From Salvelinus alpinus (lineage: Eukaryota; Chordata; Actinopteri; Salmoniformes; Salmonidae): a DNA stretch of 64,000 nucleotides. The stretch covers positions 10,400,076 through 10,464,075 of the forward strand of contig NC_092099.1 in the NCBI RefSeq assembly GCF_045679555.1, read 5' to 3'. Below are positions 1-10,245 of this stretch, one piece after another (the stretch's first letter is position 1; the number at the start of each line of letters is the position of its first letter). The notes under the pieces were generated by a model that worked only from the letters and a program-made list of their open reading frames with translations, was not told the DNA's origin and ran no database searches. Made by a program: the position numbers and the translations under genes.

Positions 1-354
1 CTGAGTAAAAGTCTACACTAATAGAGTAACATTTTACACCTTAGCAATTAACACCAGTTATCAGCACTGACGCTAGGGGTCATTTGGCACTGCCAGTTGC
101 TAAAACAACTATATGGGAGTCCATCACTTTTGACACAGTGAATTTAACGCTGGTGATTTTACTGTGTTCAAACTTGTTGGATGGATTTTCTGTTTGTTTG
201 AATGTGTTTCAGATAATTTTGTGCCCAATAGAAATACATGATAAATAATGTATTGTGTCATTTTGGAGTCACTTTTATTGTAATTGAGAATCAAATATGT
301 TTCTAAACACTTCTAGATGAATGTGGATTCTACCATGAATACTATCACGGCTAA
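1..354. other. Unassigned AT-rich sequence with a dispersed-repeat fragment
   Basis: No reading frame or RNA gene is recognisable. Bases about 262-330 resemble 8902-8970 in the same orientation (shared stretch around 'gtcacttttattgta' and 'aacacttcta'), so part of this stretch is a dispersed repeat of unknown class. Confidence 0.4.
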
Positions 355-544
355 GACCCAGATGCAGACATAGGAGGCAGAAAGTAAGAGTCTCAGAGTT
401 TATTATAATTCAAGGGGCAAGCAAAAGGTAAGTCAAAGCAGGAAAACGGTTGTAATCCAAATCAGAGTCAGGCAGATACAGGACGGCAGCCAGGATCAGG
501 GTCAGGACAGGCAGAAAGGTCCGAACTGGGAAGACAAGGTGTGC
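355..544. repeat. Unclassified repeat-like sequence flanking the gypsy fragment
   Basis: The open frame of the neighbouring reverse transcriptase continues into this stretch, but the protein no longer resembles reverse transcriptase below about 545. It looks like a different repeat joined to the gypsy piece. No TIR or LTR could be defined. Confidence 0.3.
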
Positions 545-840
545 TGTAAGCCCGGACGAAACAACGGTAGAAATTGGCAAGCCCCAGGAAACGTTGCAGC
601 TGCACTCTAGATGTGGGTTGAGGCCAATCCACCACCACTCTCACCTTGTCAGGGTCCATCTGAATATTCCCTGCAGCGATAACGTATCCAAGGAAGGAGA
701 TGGTGAAGCGATGGAACTCACATTTCTCCGCGTTCATGAAAAGCTGGTACTCCAGGAGACGCTGGAGGACCTGTCGGGCATGGAGGACGTGCTCTTGAGC
801 TGACCGGGAATAGATTTGGATGTCATTGATGTAGACAAAC
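545..840 (-). pseudogene. Ty3/gypsy reverse transcriptase fragment, C-terminal palm part
   Basis: Read on the minus strand this encodes the YxDD-containing part of a Ty3/gypsy reverse transcriptase: FVYINDIQIYSRS, then EKCEFH, SFLGYVI and the RFLGLANFYR connection motif. In gypsy elements the catalytic box reads YxDD; here it is Y-I-N-D, so the first catalytic Asp is Asn and the enzyme would be dead. The piece ends abruptly at 840 where a LINE begins. The upstream part of the same enzyme resumes at 6473 in the same orientation, showing one gypsy copy split by a later insertion. Confidence 0.8.
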
Positions 841-1084
841 TGATGTCGTCAGAGTGCAACGTATGTTTGATGTTGTTGAACGCTGTCGAACGCCGAAACT
901 GAAACCTGTCGAACGCTGAAACCTGAACTAAAAACCTTGGTTTAAAAGCTGACAGTGTTTTTATATACTTTTATTTTGAATCCTGCAGCTCTGTTGGGCT
1001 TAATTGCTGTGACCGCTGCTATCTGTCCTGGGATCCTGCCAAATTCCGTATAGGGGGAGAGACGCGAAAGCCCAGCTAGCCTAG

Positions 1085-2164
1085 TTGGCTCGGTGGACTC
1101 AAATGGAGGCCGCTATTGAACGTTTCCAACCTTGCAGGAGCTGCGTTTACTTTGCTTTGGTCCGGGACAATGTGGACCGCATTGACTTTCAATGTAGCAA
1201 CTGCATGCTTGCGGAGGACTACAGGAGCGAAGTAGCTACTCTTAGCAAGCAAGTAGAACGCTGCTCTGGTCTGATGGAAGTTTCGCGGCCGTGTCGGCTC
1301 TCCACAGCCAACTGGCCGGTGAGAGGCAGGGATCCATCCCCAAAGGGGTCTCCCCCTTCCCTGGAGAACGGAGCTCAACCCAACCCAACCAACCAGCCAT
1401 GGAGGTACGTCACTCGCCGTGGAAGTCGAAGAAGGCGTCCTCTGGCAATGGGGCTCTCCATGGAGATTTTGAGCCCGGAACTGACACAGACCAGAAACTG
1501 CTTTGCCGCCCTGGATCCAGAGGTTCCGGCGCCTTCATCCGGGGTAGATTCCCAATCAAGATCGGATCCGGAGGTACCTGCGTCTTTGTCCTCAGCTCTG
1601 TCTCCCTCTCCGGTGGCAGATCCTCGGAGCTCCCAGCCTCACCAGACCGTGAGGCTGCCTGAGAGACCGGCCCATTCAACATCATCAGCTGTCATCATAG
1701 GCAGCTCTATGGTGAGAAACATCTCGGTCCCCAAGGCAAAAACTCTGTGCTACCCAGGAGCATGGGTACAGGACATAACAAGGCTGCTTCCGACTGTTCT
1801 ACCACAGATGCCGGGAGCTGACACTATCGTAGTCCATGTGGGGTCAAATGACATCAGGAGGGCTAGCTCGAAACATTTGAAAATGGATTTTAAAGAACTG
1901 ATTTTAGCATTAAAAGACTCCAAAAAACAGCCAATAATTTCAGGTCCAGTACCATCATTGGGCCGCAGGTGTGAAAGATTCAGCAGACTGCTGGAATTAC
2001 ACATCTGGCTAAAAGACTACTGTAGCTTTGCTGGAGTCACTTTTATTGATAACTTTGACACCTTCTGGAAACAGAAGATACTCTACAGGAATGAGGGAGT
2101 CCATCAAAATCATCTTGGTTCCTGGACTCTGTCCACCCATTTCAAGGCTGCATTGAAACAATGA
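1085..2164 (+). CDS. LINE ORF1 protein with SGNH/GDSL esterase-like domain
   Basis: An intact 359-aa frame. Residues about 15-45 hold a C-x2-C ... C-x2-C pattern (CRSC, CSNC), suggesting a small zinc-binding segment, followed by a Ser/Pro-rich linker. From about residue 200 it matches the SGNH hydrolase fold found in ORF1 of CR1/L2 elements: VIIGSSMVRN (nucleophile block, Ser), VVHVGSNDIR (the Gly/Asn block) and GVHQNHLG near the end (catalytic His block). The usual Asp before the His block reads NEGVH here, so activity is uncertain. The start is the first ATG of the open frame; the true start could be at codon 7 (M of QMEA). The ORF2 start follows 49 bases after the stop. Confidence 0.75.
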   Translation: MARWTQMEAAIERFQPCRSCVYFALVRDNVDRIDFQCSNCMLAEDYRSEVATLSKQVERCSGLMEVSRPCRLSTANWPVRGRDPSPKGSPPSLENGAQPNPTNQPWRYVTRRGSRRRRPLAMGLSMEILSPELTQTRNCFAALDPEVPAPSSGVDSQSRSDPEVPASLSSALSPSPVADPRSSQPHQTVRLPERPAHSTSSAVIIGSSMVRNISVPKAKTLCYPGAWVQDITRLLPTVLPQMPGADTIVVHVGSNDIRRASSKHLKMDFKELILALKDSKKQPIISGPVPSLGRRCERFSRLLELHIWLKDYCSFAGVTFIDNFDTFWKQKILYRNEGVHQNHLGSWTLSTHFKAALKQ

Positions 2165-2212
2165 CTGGTAAATGATCCAAGACCAGCTCAGTTAATCCCT
2201 ACCATTGCGACA

Positions 2213-3259
2213 ATGAGTCGTCATAATGCTGCATCAAATGTACATGATCTTAAGGGCATTGGTAAACACAATGTAAGTAATTTAATTTATGTACCCCTAA
2301 TTGCACCGAATACATCTGTTTACCCTACAGCTATTGTAAGCAGGAATCATGAGCCTATACACCAGAGTTACACTGTTAGCACTGAGGCGGTGTGCAATAG
2401 TAGGAAGACCCCTTTATGCAGCTCACCCTGCACTATCAGTTCCAATGTAAATAACACGAGTAAGTTTACCTCTGATAAGCTTCCCAGTAAAGCATTACAA
2501 ACAATCAAGCAACCCAGAAAAGGGCTAAAAATAGCCCATATTAACATATGTAGCCTAAGAAACAAGGTCCATGAAGTCAATAACTTGCTTGTAACAGATG
2601 ACATTCATATTCTGACTATCTCTGAAACTCACTTAGATAATATATTTGATGATACAGTGGTAGCAATACATGGTTATAACATCTACCGAAAATACAAAAA
2701 TGCCAACGGAGGCGGTGTTGCGGTCTATATTCAGAACCACATTCCTGTAAAGCTTAGAGACGATCTAATGTTAAATACTGTTGAAGTAATATGGCTACAG
2801 GTTCATCTACCTCACCTTAAGCCCATTCTTGTGGGAAGCTGCTATAGACCACCAAGTGCTAACAGTCAGTATCTGGATAATATGTGTGAAATGCTTGATA
2901 ATGTATGTGATATCAACAGAGAAGTATATTTTCTGTGTGATTTAAATATTGTCTGGCTATCATCAAGCTGCCCACTCAGGAAAAAACTTCAAACTGTAAC
3001 CAATGCCTGCAACCTGGATCAGGTTGTCAGTCAAACTACCAGGGTAGTTACAAACAGCACAGGAATGAAATCATCAACATGTATTGATCACATTTTTACT
3101 AACGCTGCAGATGTTTGCTTTAAAGCAGTATCCAAATCCATAGGATGTAGTGATCACAATATAATAGCCATATTAAAAACCAAAGTTCCAAAGGCTGGGC
3201 CTAATATAGTGTATAAGAGGTCATACAAGAAGTTTGTAGTGATTCCTATGTTGATGTAA
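2213..3259 (+). pseudogene. LINE ORF2, N-terminal APE-type endonuclease part
   Basis: This frame encodes the endonuclease that nicks target DNA in L2-like retrotransposition. Visible boxes: HINICSLRNK (Asn), ISETHLD (Glu), VYFLCDLNI (the family GDxN box, with Gly changed to Cys) and SIGCSDHNII (Asp-His). The frame is lost near 3240 by a frameshift and coding-like sequence resumes in another frame at 3277. ORF2 is therefore broken and this copy is not expected to be autonomous. Confidence 0.8.
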
Positions 3260-3276
3260 AGAATATTTGCTGGTCT

Positions 3277-4645
3277 GTGGTGTGTAATGAGGAGCAACCA
3301 GATGCTGCACTTGATGCATTTATGAAACTACTTATTCCAGTTACTAATAAGCACGCACCCATTAAGAAAATTACTGTAAAAACTGTTAAATCCCCTTGGA
3401 TTGATGAGGAATTGAAAAATTGTATGGTTGAGAGCAATGAGGCAAAAGGTATGGCAATTAAGTCTGGCAGCCCAACTGATTGGCAAATGTACTGCAAATT
3501 AAGAAATAATGTGACTAAACTAAATAAAAATAAACTACACTATGAAACAAAGATACATTATATAAAGAATGATAGTAAAAAGCTTTGGGGCACCTTAAAT
3601 GACATTTTGGGGAAAAAAGCCAACTCGGCTCCTTCATTCATTGAATCAGATGGCTCATTCGTCACAAAGCCCACTCATATTGCAAACTACTTTAATTACT
3701 TTTTCATTGGCAACATAAGCAAACTTAGCGATGACATGCCAGCAACAAACGCTGACACTACACATCCAAGTATATCGGACCAAATTATGAAAGACAAGAA
3801 TTGTACTTTTGAATTCCGTAAAGTCAGTGTGTAAGAGGTGAAAATAATATTGTTGTCTATCAACAATGACAAGCCACCGGGGTCTGACAATCTAGATGGA
3901 AAATTACTGAGGATAATAGCAGACGATAATGCCACTCCTATTTGCCACATCTTCAATTTAAGCCTACTAGAGAGCATGTGCCCTCAGGCCTGGAGGGAAG
4001 CTAAAGTCAATTCCGCTACCCAAGAATAGTAAAGCCCCCTTTACTGGCTCAAATAGCTGACCAATCAACCCTTAGTAAACTTCTGAAAAAAATATATGTT
4101 TGACCAGATACAATGCTATTTTACAGTAAACAAATTGACAACAGAATTTCAGAATGCTTATAGAGAAGGACACTCAACAAGCACAGCACTTGACTGATGA
4201 CTGATGACTGATGATTGGCTGAGAGAAATTGATGATAAAATGATTGTGGTGGCTGTCTTGTTAGACTTCAGTGCAGCTTTTGACATTATTGATCATAGTC
4301 TGCTGCTGGAAAAACGTATGTGTTATGACTTTACACCCCTTGCTATAATGTGGATAAAGAATTACTTGTCTAACAGAACACAGAGAGTGTTCATTAATGG
4401 AAGCCTATAAAATATAATCCAATTAGAATCAGGAATTCCCCAGGGTAGCTGTTTAGGCCCCTTGCTTTTTTCAATTTTTACTAACGACATGCCACTGACT
4501 TTGAGTAAAGCCAGAGTTTCTATGTATGCGGATGACTCTATACTCTAACACTATACACGTCAGCTACTACAGCGACTGAAATGACTGCAACACTCAACAA
4601 AGAGCTGCAGTTAGTTTCAGAGTGGGTGGCAAGGAATAAGTCAGC
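3277..4645 (+). pseudogene. LINE ORF2, linker and reverse transcriptase fingers/palm (degenerate)
   Basis: Pieces in several frames keep non-LTR reverse transcriptase motifs in order: KPPGSDNLDGK near 3870, a run corresponding to RPISTLSKLLEK around 4060, VAVLLDFSAAFDIIDHSLL (catalytic motif A, about 4245-4300), SGIPQGSCLGPLLFSIF near 4435 and SMYADDSIL (catalytic motif C with intact YADD, about 4520). Stops at 3834 and 4408 and frameshifts separate them. A short run of CTGATGA units at 4191-4215 is a local slippage repeat. Confidence 0.75.
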
Positions 4646-5018
4646 TGTCACGTTCTGACCTTAGTTCTTTTGTTATTTCTTTGTTTTAGTATGGTCAGGG
4701 CGTGAGTTGGGTGGGTTATCTATGTTTGTTTTTCTATGTTGGGTTTTTTCGTTTGGCCTGATATGGTTCTCAATCAGAGGCAGCTGTTTGTCATTGTCTC
4801 TGATTGGGAACCATATTTAGGGAGGTTGTTTTCTATTGTGTTTTGTGGGTGGTTATCTTCCGTGTCTGTGTGTTCCACACGGAACTGTTTCGGTTTTCGT
4901 TCGTTCACTTTATTGTTTTGTATTTCAGTGTTCAGTTTGTTCCATTAAATATTCAGAATGAACACTTACCACGCTGCGCTTTGGTCCTCCTCTCTTTCTC
5001 CCAACGAAGATCGTTACA
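4646..5018 (+). mobile_element. Solo LTR (family A) inside the LINE
   Basis: 373 bp beginning TGTCACG and ending CGTTACA, flanked by TCAGC (4641-4645) and TTAGC (5019-5023), a 5-bp target duplication with one mismatch. An ATTAAA polyadenylation-like signal lies about 70 bp from the 3' end, as in an R/U5 region. Removing it restores the LINE reading frame. A second copy lies inverted at 10246-10639. Confidence 0.75.
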
Positions 5019-5675
5019 TTAGCCCTTATTTCTAAAACTAAAAGCATTGTATTTGGAACAAAACACTCACTATACCCTAAACCTCAACTAAATCTTGTAA
5101 TAAATCATGTGGAAATTGAGTTGAGATGACTAAACTGCTTGGAGTAAAACTAGATTGTAAACTGTCATGGTCAAAACATATTGATGCCGTAGTAGCTAAG
5201 ATGGGGAGAAGTCTGTCTATAATAAAGCGATGCTCTGCCTTCTTAACAACCCTATCATCAGGCAGGTCCTACAGGCCCTAGTTTTGTCGCACCTTGACTA
5301 CTGTTCAGTCGTGTGGTCAGGTGCCACAAAAAAGGACTTAAGAAAATTGCAATTGGCTCAGAACAGGGCAGCACGGCTGGCCCTTGGATGTACACAGAGA
5401 GCTAATATTAATAATATGCATGTCAATCTCTCCTGGCTGAAAGTGGAGGAGAGATTGACTTCATCGCTACTTTTATTTATGAGCGGTATTGACATGTTGA
5501 ATGCACCGAGCTGTCTGTCTAAACTACTCGCACACAGCTCGGGCAGCCATGCATACCCCACAAGACATGCCACAAGAGGTCTCTTCACAGTCCCCAAGTC
5601 CAGAACAGACGATGGGATGCACACAGTACTACATAGAGCCATGACTACATGAAACGCTATTCCGCATCAAGTAAC
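5019..5675 (+). pseudogene. LINE ORF2, C-terminal part
   Basis: After the solo LTR the LINE reading resumes: TKLLGVKLDCKLSWSKHI near 5127 (thumb region typical of L2/CR1 ORF2), then VLSHLDYCSVVWSGA and LQLAQNRAARLAL. The conserved Trp following 'MTT' is a TGA stop here (5650-5652). The end of the ORF, DASNKIRFKKQIKKHL, is at 6137-6200 after another LTR insertion. Confidence 0.7.
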
Positions 5676-6129
5676 TGTCACGACTTCCGCCGAAGTCGGC
5701 TCCTCTCCTTGTTCGGGCGGCGTTCGGCGGTCGACGTCACCGGCTTTCTAGCCATCGCCGCTCCATTTTTCATTTATCCATTTGTTTTGTCTTGTTCCCT
5801 GCACACCTGGTTTTCATTCCCCAATCACACTGCATGTATTTATTCCTCTGTTCCCCCTCATGTCTTTGTGTGAAATTGTTTGTGTTACGTGTTTATTGTT
5901 GACGCGCCAGACTGGTTTGCCTATAGCGTGTTGTTCACGAAGATGTTTATTGTTAAACATAAATTATTGTGACTGTTTTGCGCGTTTTGCACTTTTGCCT
6001 ATGGGCTGGAGGTTTTTGACGCAGTTGCGTCTGTCTGTTGGTATCTCCTGCCTCAATAAAGTGTGGGCCTGTTCACAACTCTCTGCTCTACTGCACTTGA
6101 CTTCGCTACCAGTACGCACACACCTGACA
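5676..6129 (+). mobile_element. Solo LTR (family B) inside the LINE
   Basis: 454 bp starting TGTCACGAC and ending ACCTGACA, flanked by a perfect 5-bp target duplication GTAAC (5671-5675 and 6130-6134). TG...CA termini and an AATAAA signal about 75 bp before the end fit an LTR of a retrovirus-like retrotransposon left after LTR-LTR recombination. Removing it rejoins the LINE ORF2 C-terminus in frame. Confidence 0.85.
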
Positions 6130-6472
6130 GTAACTGACGCAAGCAATAAAATTAGATTTAAAAAACAGATTAAAAAACACCTTATGGAACAGCGGGGACT
6201 GTGAAGCAACACAAACATTGGCACAGACACATGCACACACACACACACGACAACATACGCACTATACATACACATGGATTTAGTACTGCAGATATGTGGT
6301 AGTGGTGGAGTTGGGGCCTGAGGGCACACAGTGTGTTGTGAAATCTGTGAATGTATTGTAATGTTTTAAAATTTTATAAACTGCCTTAATTTTGCTGGAC
6401 CCCAGGAAGAATAGCTGCTGCTTTGGCAGCAGCTAATGGGGATCCATAATAAATACAAATACAAATGCAAAC

Positions 6473-6710
6473 ACAAATCGGTTCAACATGTCTCAGAACA
6501 CATCATTGACCAGGGCTGGAACACTGCAGGAGCGTTTGTCAATCCGAATGGCATCACCAGGTACTTGTAGTGCCCGTTAGCCGTGTTAAAGGCATTTTTC
6601 CACTCATCTCCTTCCCGTATCCAAACCAGATGGTAGGCGTTCCGAAGGTTCAACTTGGAGAAGATGATCGCCCCATGGAGAGCCTCGAAAGCTGAGGAGA
6701 TGAGTGTTGT
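6473..6710 (-). pseudogene. Ty3/gypsy reverse transcriptase fragment, N-terminal palm part
   Basis: Minus-strand translation gives [36 protein letters not shown] and [16 protein letters not shown], the block preceding the YxDD box in gypsy reverse transcriptase. Motif A normally reads KLDLRNAYH; here it is KLNLRNAYH, so this catalytic Asp is Asn too. The 3' edge contacts the LINE tail and continues in the 545-840 fragment. Confidence 0.8.
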
Positions 6711-6713
6711 AAC

Positions 6714-6850
6714 TTTAGACTTAAACAGACAAGACATCCTAACCTCGAATAGAGAAAATATTCCATGAAATAGAGGGGTAACATCTGACAGGTGTTTCTG
6801 ATCGATAAAAAACAGAGTTTATCTGTCACATCACTGGCAGCTGAGAGCGA
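6714..6850. repeat. Partial copy of the 7.0-7.4 kb palindrome arm
   Basis: The stretch with 'agacaagacatcctaacctc' and 'aggtgtttctgat' repeats the sequence of the left palindrome arm (7108-7197) and then part of its loop, with substitutions. It is an older partial copy of the same repeat. Confidence 0.6.
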
Positions 6851-7044
6851 GGGTTTGTGTGCTTGACCTCTCATGCCGTTGCATGTGGATCAAAATCAAC
6901 ATTTGTTTGCAAGTAATGGCAGAGCAAACCACCACAATCTCCGGCCACTTTTGAGTAAGCAGCACAGCAAAAAGCAGACCACCTAATGAAGGGGCTGTCT
7001 GCACATGAGTTGACTTTGAACTAAGTCATGGAATGATGAGATCA

Positions 7045-7436
7045 CATTTTTACACCTACTCCACCATATATTTAGGTTGAATGAGGTGATCAGACAGCTC
7101 TTAGCTGTTAGACTTAAACAGACAAGACATCCTAACCTCTAATACAGGACAACTTCCATGAAATAGAGGGGTAAACATCTGACAGGTGTTTCTGATCCGC
7201 TCTCAGCAACGTGACAGATTAACGTGACAGATTTCTGACCCCGCTCTCAGCAACGTGACAGATTAACTCTGGGGGTTTTTATCGATCAGAAACACCTGTC
7301 AGATGTTTACCCCTCTATTTCATGGAAGTTGTCCTGTATTAGAGGTTAGGATGTCTTGTCTGTTTAAGTCTAACAGCTAAGAGCTGTCTGATCACCTCAT
7401 TCAACCTAAATATATGGTGGAGTAGGTGTAAAAATG
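7045..7436. repeat. Large palindrome: 153-bp inverted arms, 86-bp loop
   Basis: Left arm 7045-7197 and right arm 7284-7436 are the same length (153 bp) and reverse-complementary with almost no differences by eye, starting 'catttttacacctactcc' and mirrored at 'ggagtaggtgtaaaaatg'. The loop (7198-7283) contains two direct copies of a motif with 'gctctcagcaacgtgacag'. It could form a long hairpin; it may be a foldback-type element or a recent inverted duplication. Confidence 0.8.
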
Positions 7437-7446
7437 TTCAAACTTA

Positions 7447-7652
7447 TGTGGCAAAGCGGTCTAAGGCACTGCATCTCAGTGCTTGAGGCATCATTACAGA
7501 CACCCTGGTTCAATTCCAGGCTGTATCACAACCGGCCGTGATTGGGAGTCCCATAGGGCGGCGCACAATTGGCCCATCGTCGTCTGGGTTTGGCCATCAT
7601 TGTAAATAAGAATTTGTTGTTCACTGACTTGCCTAGGTAAATAAAGGTAAAA
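7447..7652 (+). mobile_element. tRNA-derived SINE
   Basis: Head with RNA polymerase III boxes: A-box-like 'tggcaaagcggtctaagg', B box 'ggttcaattcc'. The body includes 'gggagtcccatagggcggcg' and the tail 'cttgcctaggtaaataaagg' typical of a salmonid SINE family, with a tRNA-Leu-like head as I judge it. The B box is mutated (GGTTCAATTCC). A better copy lies at 18318-18550. Confidence 0.8.
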
Positions 7653-7659
7653 CATACAC

Positions 7660-7680
7660 ATACATATATATATATATATT
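7660..7680. repeat. TA-rich microsatellite
   Basis: Short (TA)n run directly after the SINE tail. Confidence 0.8.
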
Positions 7681-8077
7681 TTAAATGGTCCCTATTCATA
7701 ACCACAACATAAAACCAACCAACACAGAAACATTTGAATGGCATATAAGAATAACTAACCATATTACACGGACTTTAATGGATTAGGGAAAGATCTGATC
7801 TAGTGATCTATTGGCACTGTCTGTGTTTGAAATTTAACTAGGTAAATTAAGTGTTTTTCCAACAATGTGAACATGAATTAAATAATGGTAATAGGATGCC
7901 ATTAAGAAAGGTAAGTTCATAGGACATTTATTAAACCAACATTTGTGGTATTACAATGAGAAGATAAATGAAGTAAAATGGGAAAAATAGGTTACACATC
8001 ATTGTTTGATAATTAATATATTGTTCAAACCTGTTTCAAATATAAGATGTAAAGAGACCATCCTCTCACTTGTTACA

Positions 8078-8290
8078 ATAATCTGCTCTGAGTGGATTGT
8101 GAAGCATGAAGCAGAACGATTGCAGACACTTTTGCCAAGTCATCCTTTGTTTGTGTTCCTGCCACTGCCAGGGGTGTACATTTAGATGTAAACTGAGATG
8201 TTGTTCCACCTCAAGCCTGGGAGAGGTGCTCAGTGTGGCATACCTCCAGGTCATGTGACCCCAACATGACACAGCAAAAGCCTTACTACT
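8078..8290 (+). repeat. Left arm of diverged inverted repeat
   Basis: The block 'ctgctctgagtggattgtga' through 'catacctccaggtcatgtga' is repeated in reverse complement at 8690-8905 with about 10-20 percent differences by eye. Roughly 400 bp of unrelated sequence lies between. A frame on the minus strand here is not protein-like. Confidence 0.65.
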
Positions 8291-8689
8291 GAACATAGAC
8301 ACCTCAGCCAGCTGACAACAACAACCCACTAATGGGATCAGGTCAGTTGTTTTTAGCTCTTCAATAGGGCCAGGTCAATTCTCTACCCCTCTGACTTAAC
8401 CATGAATAGATCAAAATAGATGAGGGATGCCAACTGTGACCACACAACACAAAAGTAACTGCTGAGTGTGGGGTTTGTGTCCTGTATACCCCACACAATG
8501 AGACTAAGCAGCCTACTTGTTACTTGTGGTCAAAGAGGTAACCAAGTGTTTGACCATAAATACCTTATATTGAATACTAGAAGCTTGCTGAAAAAATAAT
8601 GTGTTATGTTACTCATGTTACTCATTTTGATTAAACCAAGTATGTTATTATGCATAGTATGGAAAGAGATATAGAGAGGTCATCTTTTG

Positions 8690-8905
8690 TTGAGAGGAAG
8701 ATATAGAATGCTGTGTCATTATGGGATCACATTACCCGGAGGTATGCCTCACAGAGCACTTCTCTCAGGCTAGCAGTGGAACAACATCTCGTTTACATCT
8801 ACATTTACACCCCTAGTAAGAACATGCACAAAGGATGACTTGTCAAAAAGTCTTCAATCATTCTGCGTCATGCTTCACAATCCACTAAGAGCAGATTATT
8901 ATTGG
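8690..8905 (-). repeat. Right arm of diverged inverted repeat
   Basis: Mirror of 8078-8290, ending 'tgcttcacaatccactaaga'. The right arm abuts the dispersed repeat at 8902-9255. Confidence 0.65.
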
Positions 8906-9255
8906 AGTCACTTTTATTGTAAATAAGTATAGAATATGTCTCTAAACACTTCTACATTCATGTGGATGCCACACCATTGAATCGTGAATAATGAAGATTA
9001 GCATTTTTTTGGAGGGGTGGTATGAAATTTATGCCTCTAACTTTCTCGCTCTCATTATTCACAATTAATTTGTCCCATTACTTTTGGTCCCCTAAAATGG
9101 GGGGACTATGTACAATTTTTTTTAAATTCTAAACGGTTCACCCGATATGGATGAAAATGACATCAAATTAAAGCTGACAGTCTGCACTTTAACCTCAGTC
9201 AGTGTATCATTTCAAATCCAAAGTGCTGGAGTACAGAGCTCACTGTATATAATGA
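8902..9255. repeat. Dispersed DNA repeat, unclassified
   Basis: Contains 'acttttggtcccctaaaatg' and 'ttcacccgatatggatgaaa', which I recognise as a recurrent fish interspersed repeat without recalling its class. Its first 70 bp also occur at about 262-330. Confidence 0.5.
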
Positions 9256-10240
9256 CACTCGTATTCATATATAAAAGCATTGTTATCACATGCGCACCGT
9301 TTTACGACAGGTCTGATTTATAATGAGAAATGTGTATATATGGCGTGCGCCAAGTGTATAAATATTAATATTTTTGTGCGCACGCAGATATTTATTGCAA
9401 CATTTACGCAACGGGTATAAATGGAGGCCCCAGCTGACAGACGGCCATGGCATATGGTTTACATCGTTGTCATGCTCATCAAACTCATCAAACCATTCAG
9501 GTCACTCGTGCCCTGTGGATGGGGGCATCCAGCATTTTTATACGTGATCTTAAGCATGATTGGATGTTAATTGCATAATTAAATCAGGAACTACACCTGT
9601 GTGGAGATACCTGCTTTCAATACACTTTGTATCCCTCCTTTACTCAAGTGTTTCCATTATTTTGGCAGTTACCCGTATTTCATAGACGACATATCAGCGG
9701 CCTTTGTTCCAAATATCTTTGTGGTGATGCATTGTCACACCAAAACAACAATATGACCAATAATTATTCCGAATTTTTGGACATTGTATGTCAGTGATAT
9801 TACACAATGGCTTGACAGAAACAATGTTTCTGCTTTTGCCAACTCTCTTGTTGCTGTCTTGACAAAAAGTTTGGCAAATTAAAAGTGATGCGTTGTTGAA
9901 TGCCGAAGCAGTCCACCCAATCATGCAGAAATGTGAGGTAATTACTGTAGTAGTACATAGTTTTACAGTTTGCCTGTTACAACTGTTCAATCAGATTATA
10001 ATGGTATTCAGTTTCAGGTGAAGATAAACCATTTTGAGATGAATTATTTTCCAAGTAGGAAAACAATCATAAAACAGAAGTCTGCGGTGCAAAAGGTCTG
10101 CCACAGGTCTGCGTATTTCTGAACTCTACACTGTGATTGGTTAGTGCTTATCACGATTGCAGTTACCAATGAAATCTTGAAAATATAATTAGTTTGACCA
10201 CAGACTGCAGAATAACCCGACAGAATATGTAATCTTGACT
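9256..10240. other. No gene recognised
   Basis: Short frames only, none with recognisable motifs. 9420-9670 has the texture of an old repeat, but no terminal repeats could be defined. Confidence 0.4.
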
Positions 10241-10245
10241 ATAAT

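Larger units (their letters stand above)
841..6467 (+). mobile_element. L2/CR1-like non-LTR retrotransposon inserted in a gypsy element
   Basis: A nearly full-length LINE: 5' leader, ORF1 with an esterase-like domain, ORF2 with APE endonuclease and reverse transcriptase, and a 3' end of short AAATAC-type repeats (6450-6466), as in L2-clade elements. It is bounded by a short possible target duplication CAAAC (836-840 and 6468-6472), and the interrupted gypsy coding sequence resumes on both sides. Removing two solo-LTR insertions (4646-5018 and 5676-6129) leaves about 4.8 kb. Its 3' region resembles what I recall of the salmonid RSg-1 LINE; that name is an inference. Confidence 0.8.

Noticed and set aside
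1291-1685. Additional protein frames overlapping the LINE ORF1 on both strands
   Set aside because: They are other-frame shadows of ORF1; the motifs lie only in the 1085-2164 frame.
545-6710. Reverse-transcriptase-based defence or domesticated polymerase
   Set aside because: The fragments fit decayed gypsy and LINE retrotransposons with nested insertions, stops and lost catalytic residues.
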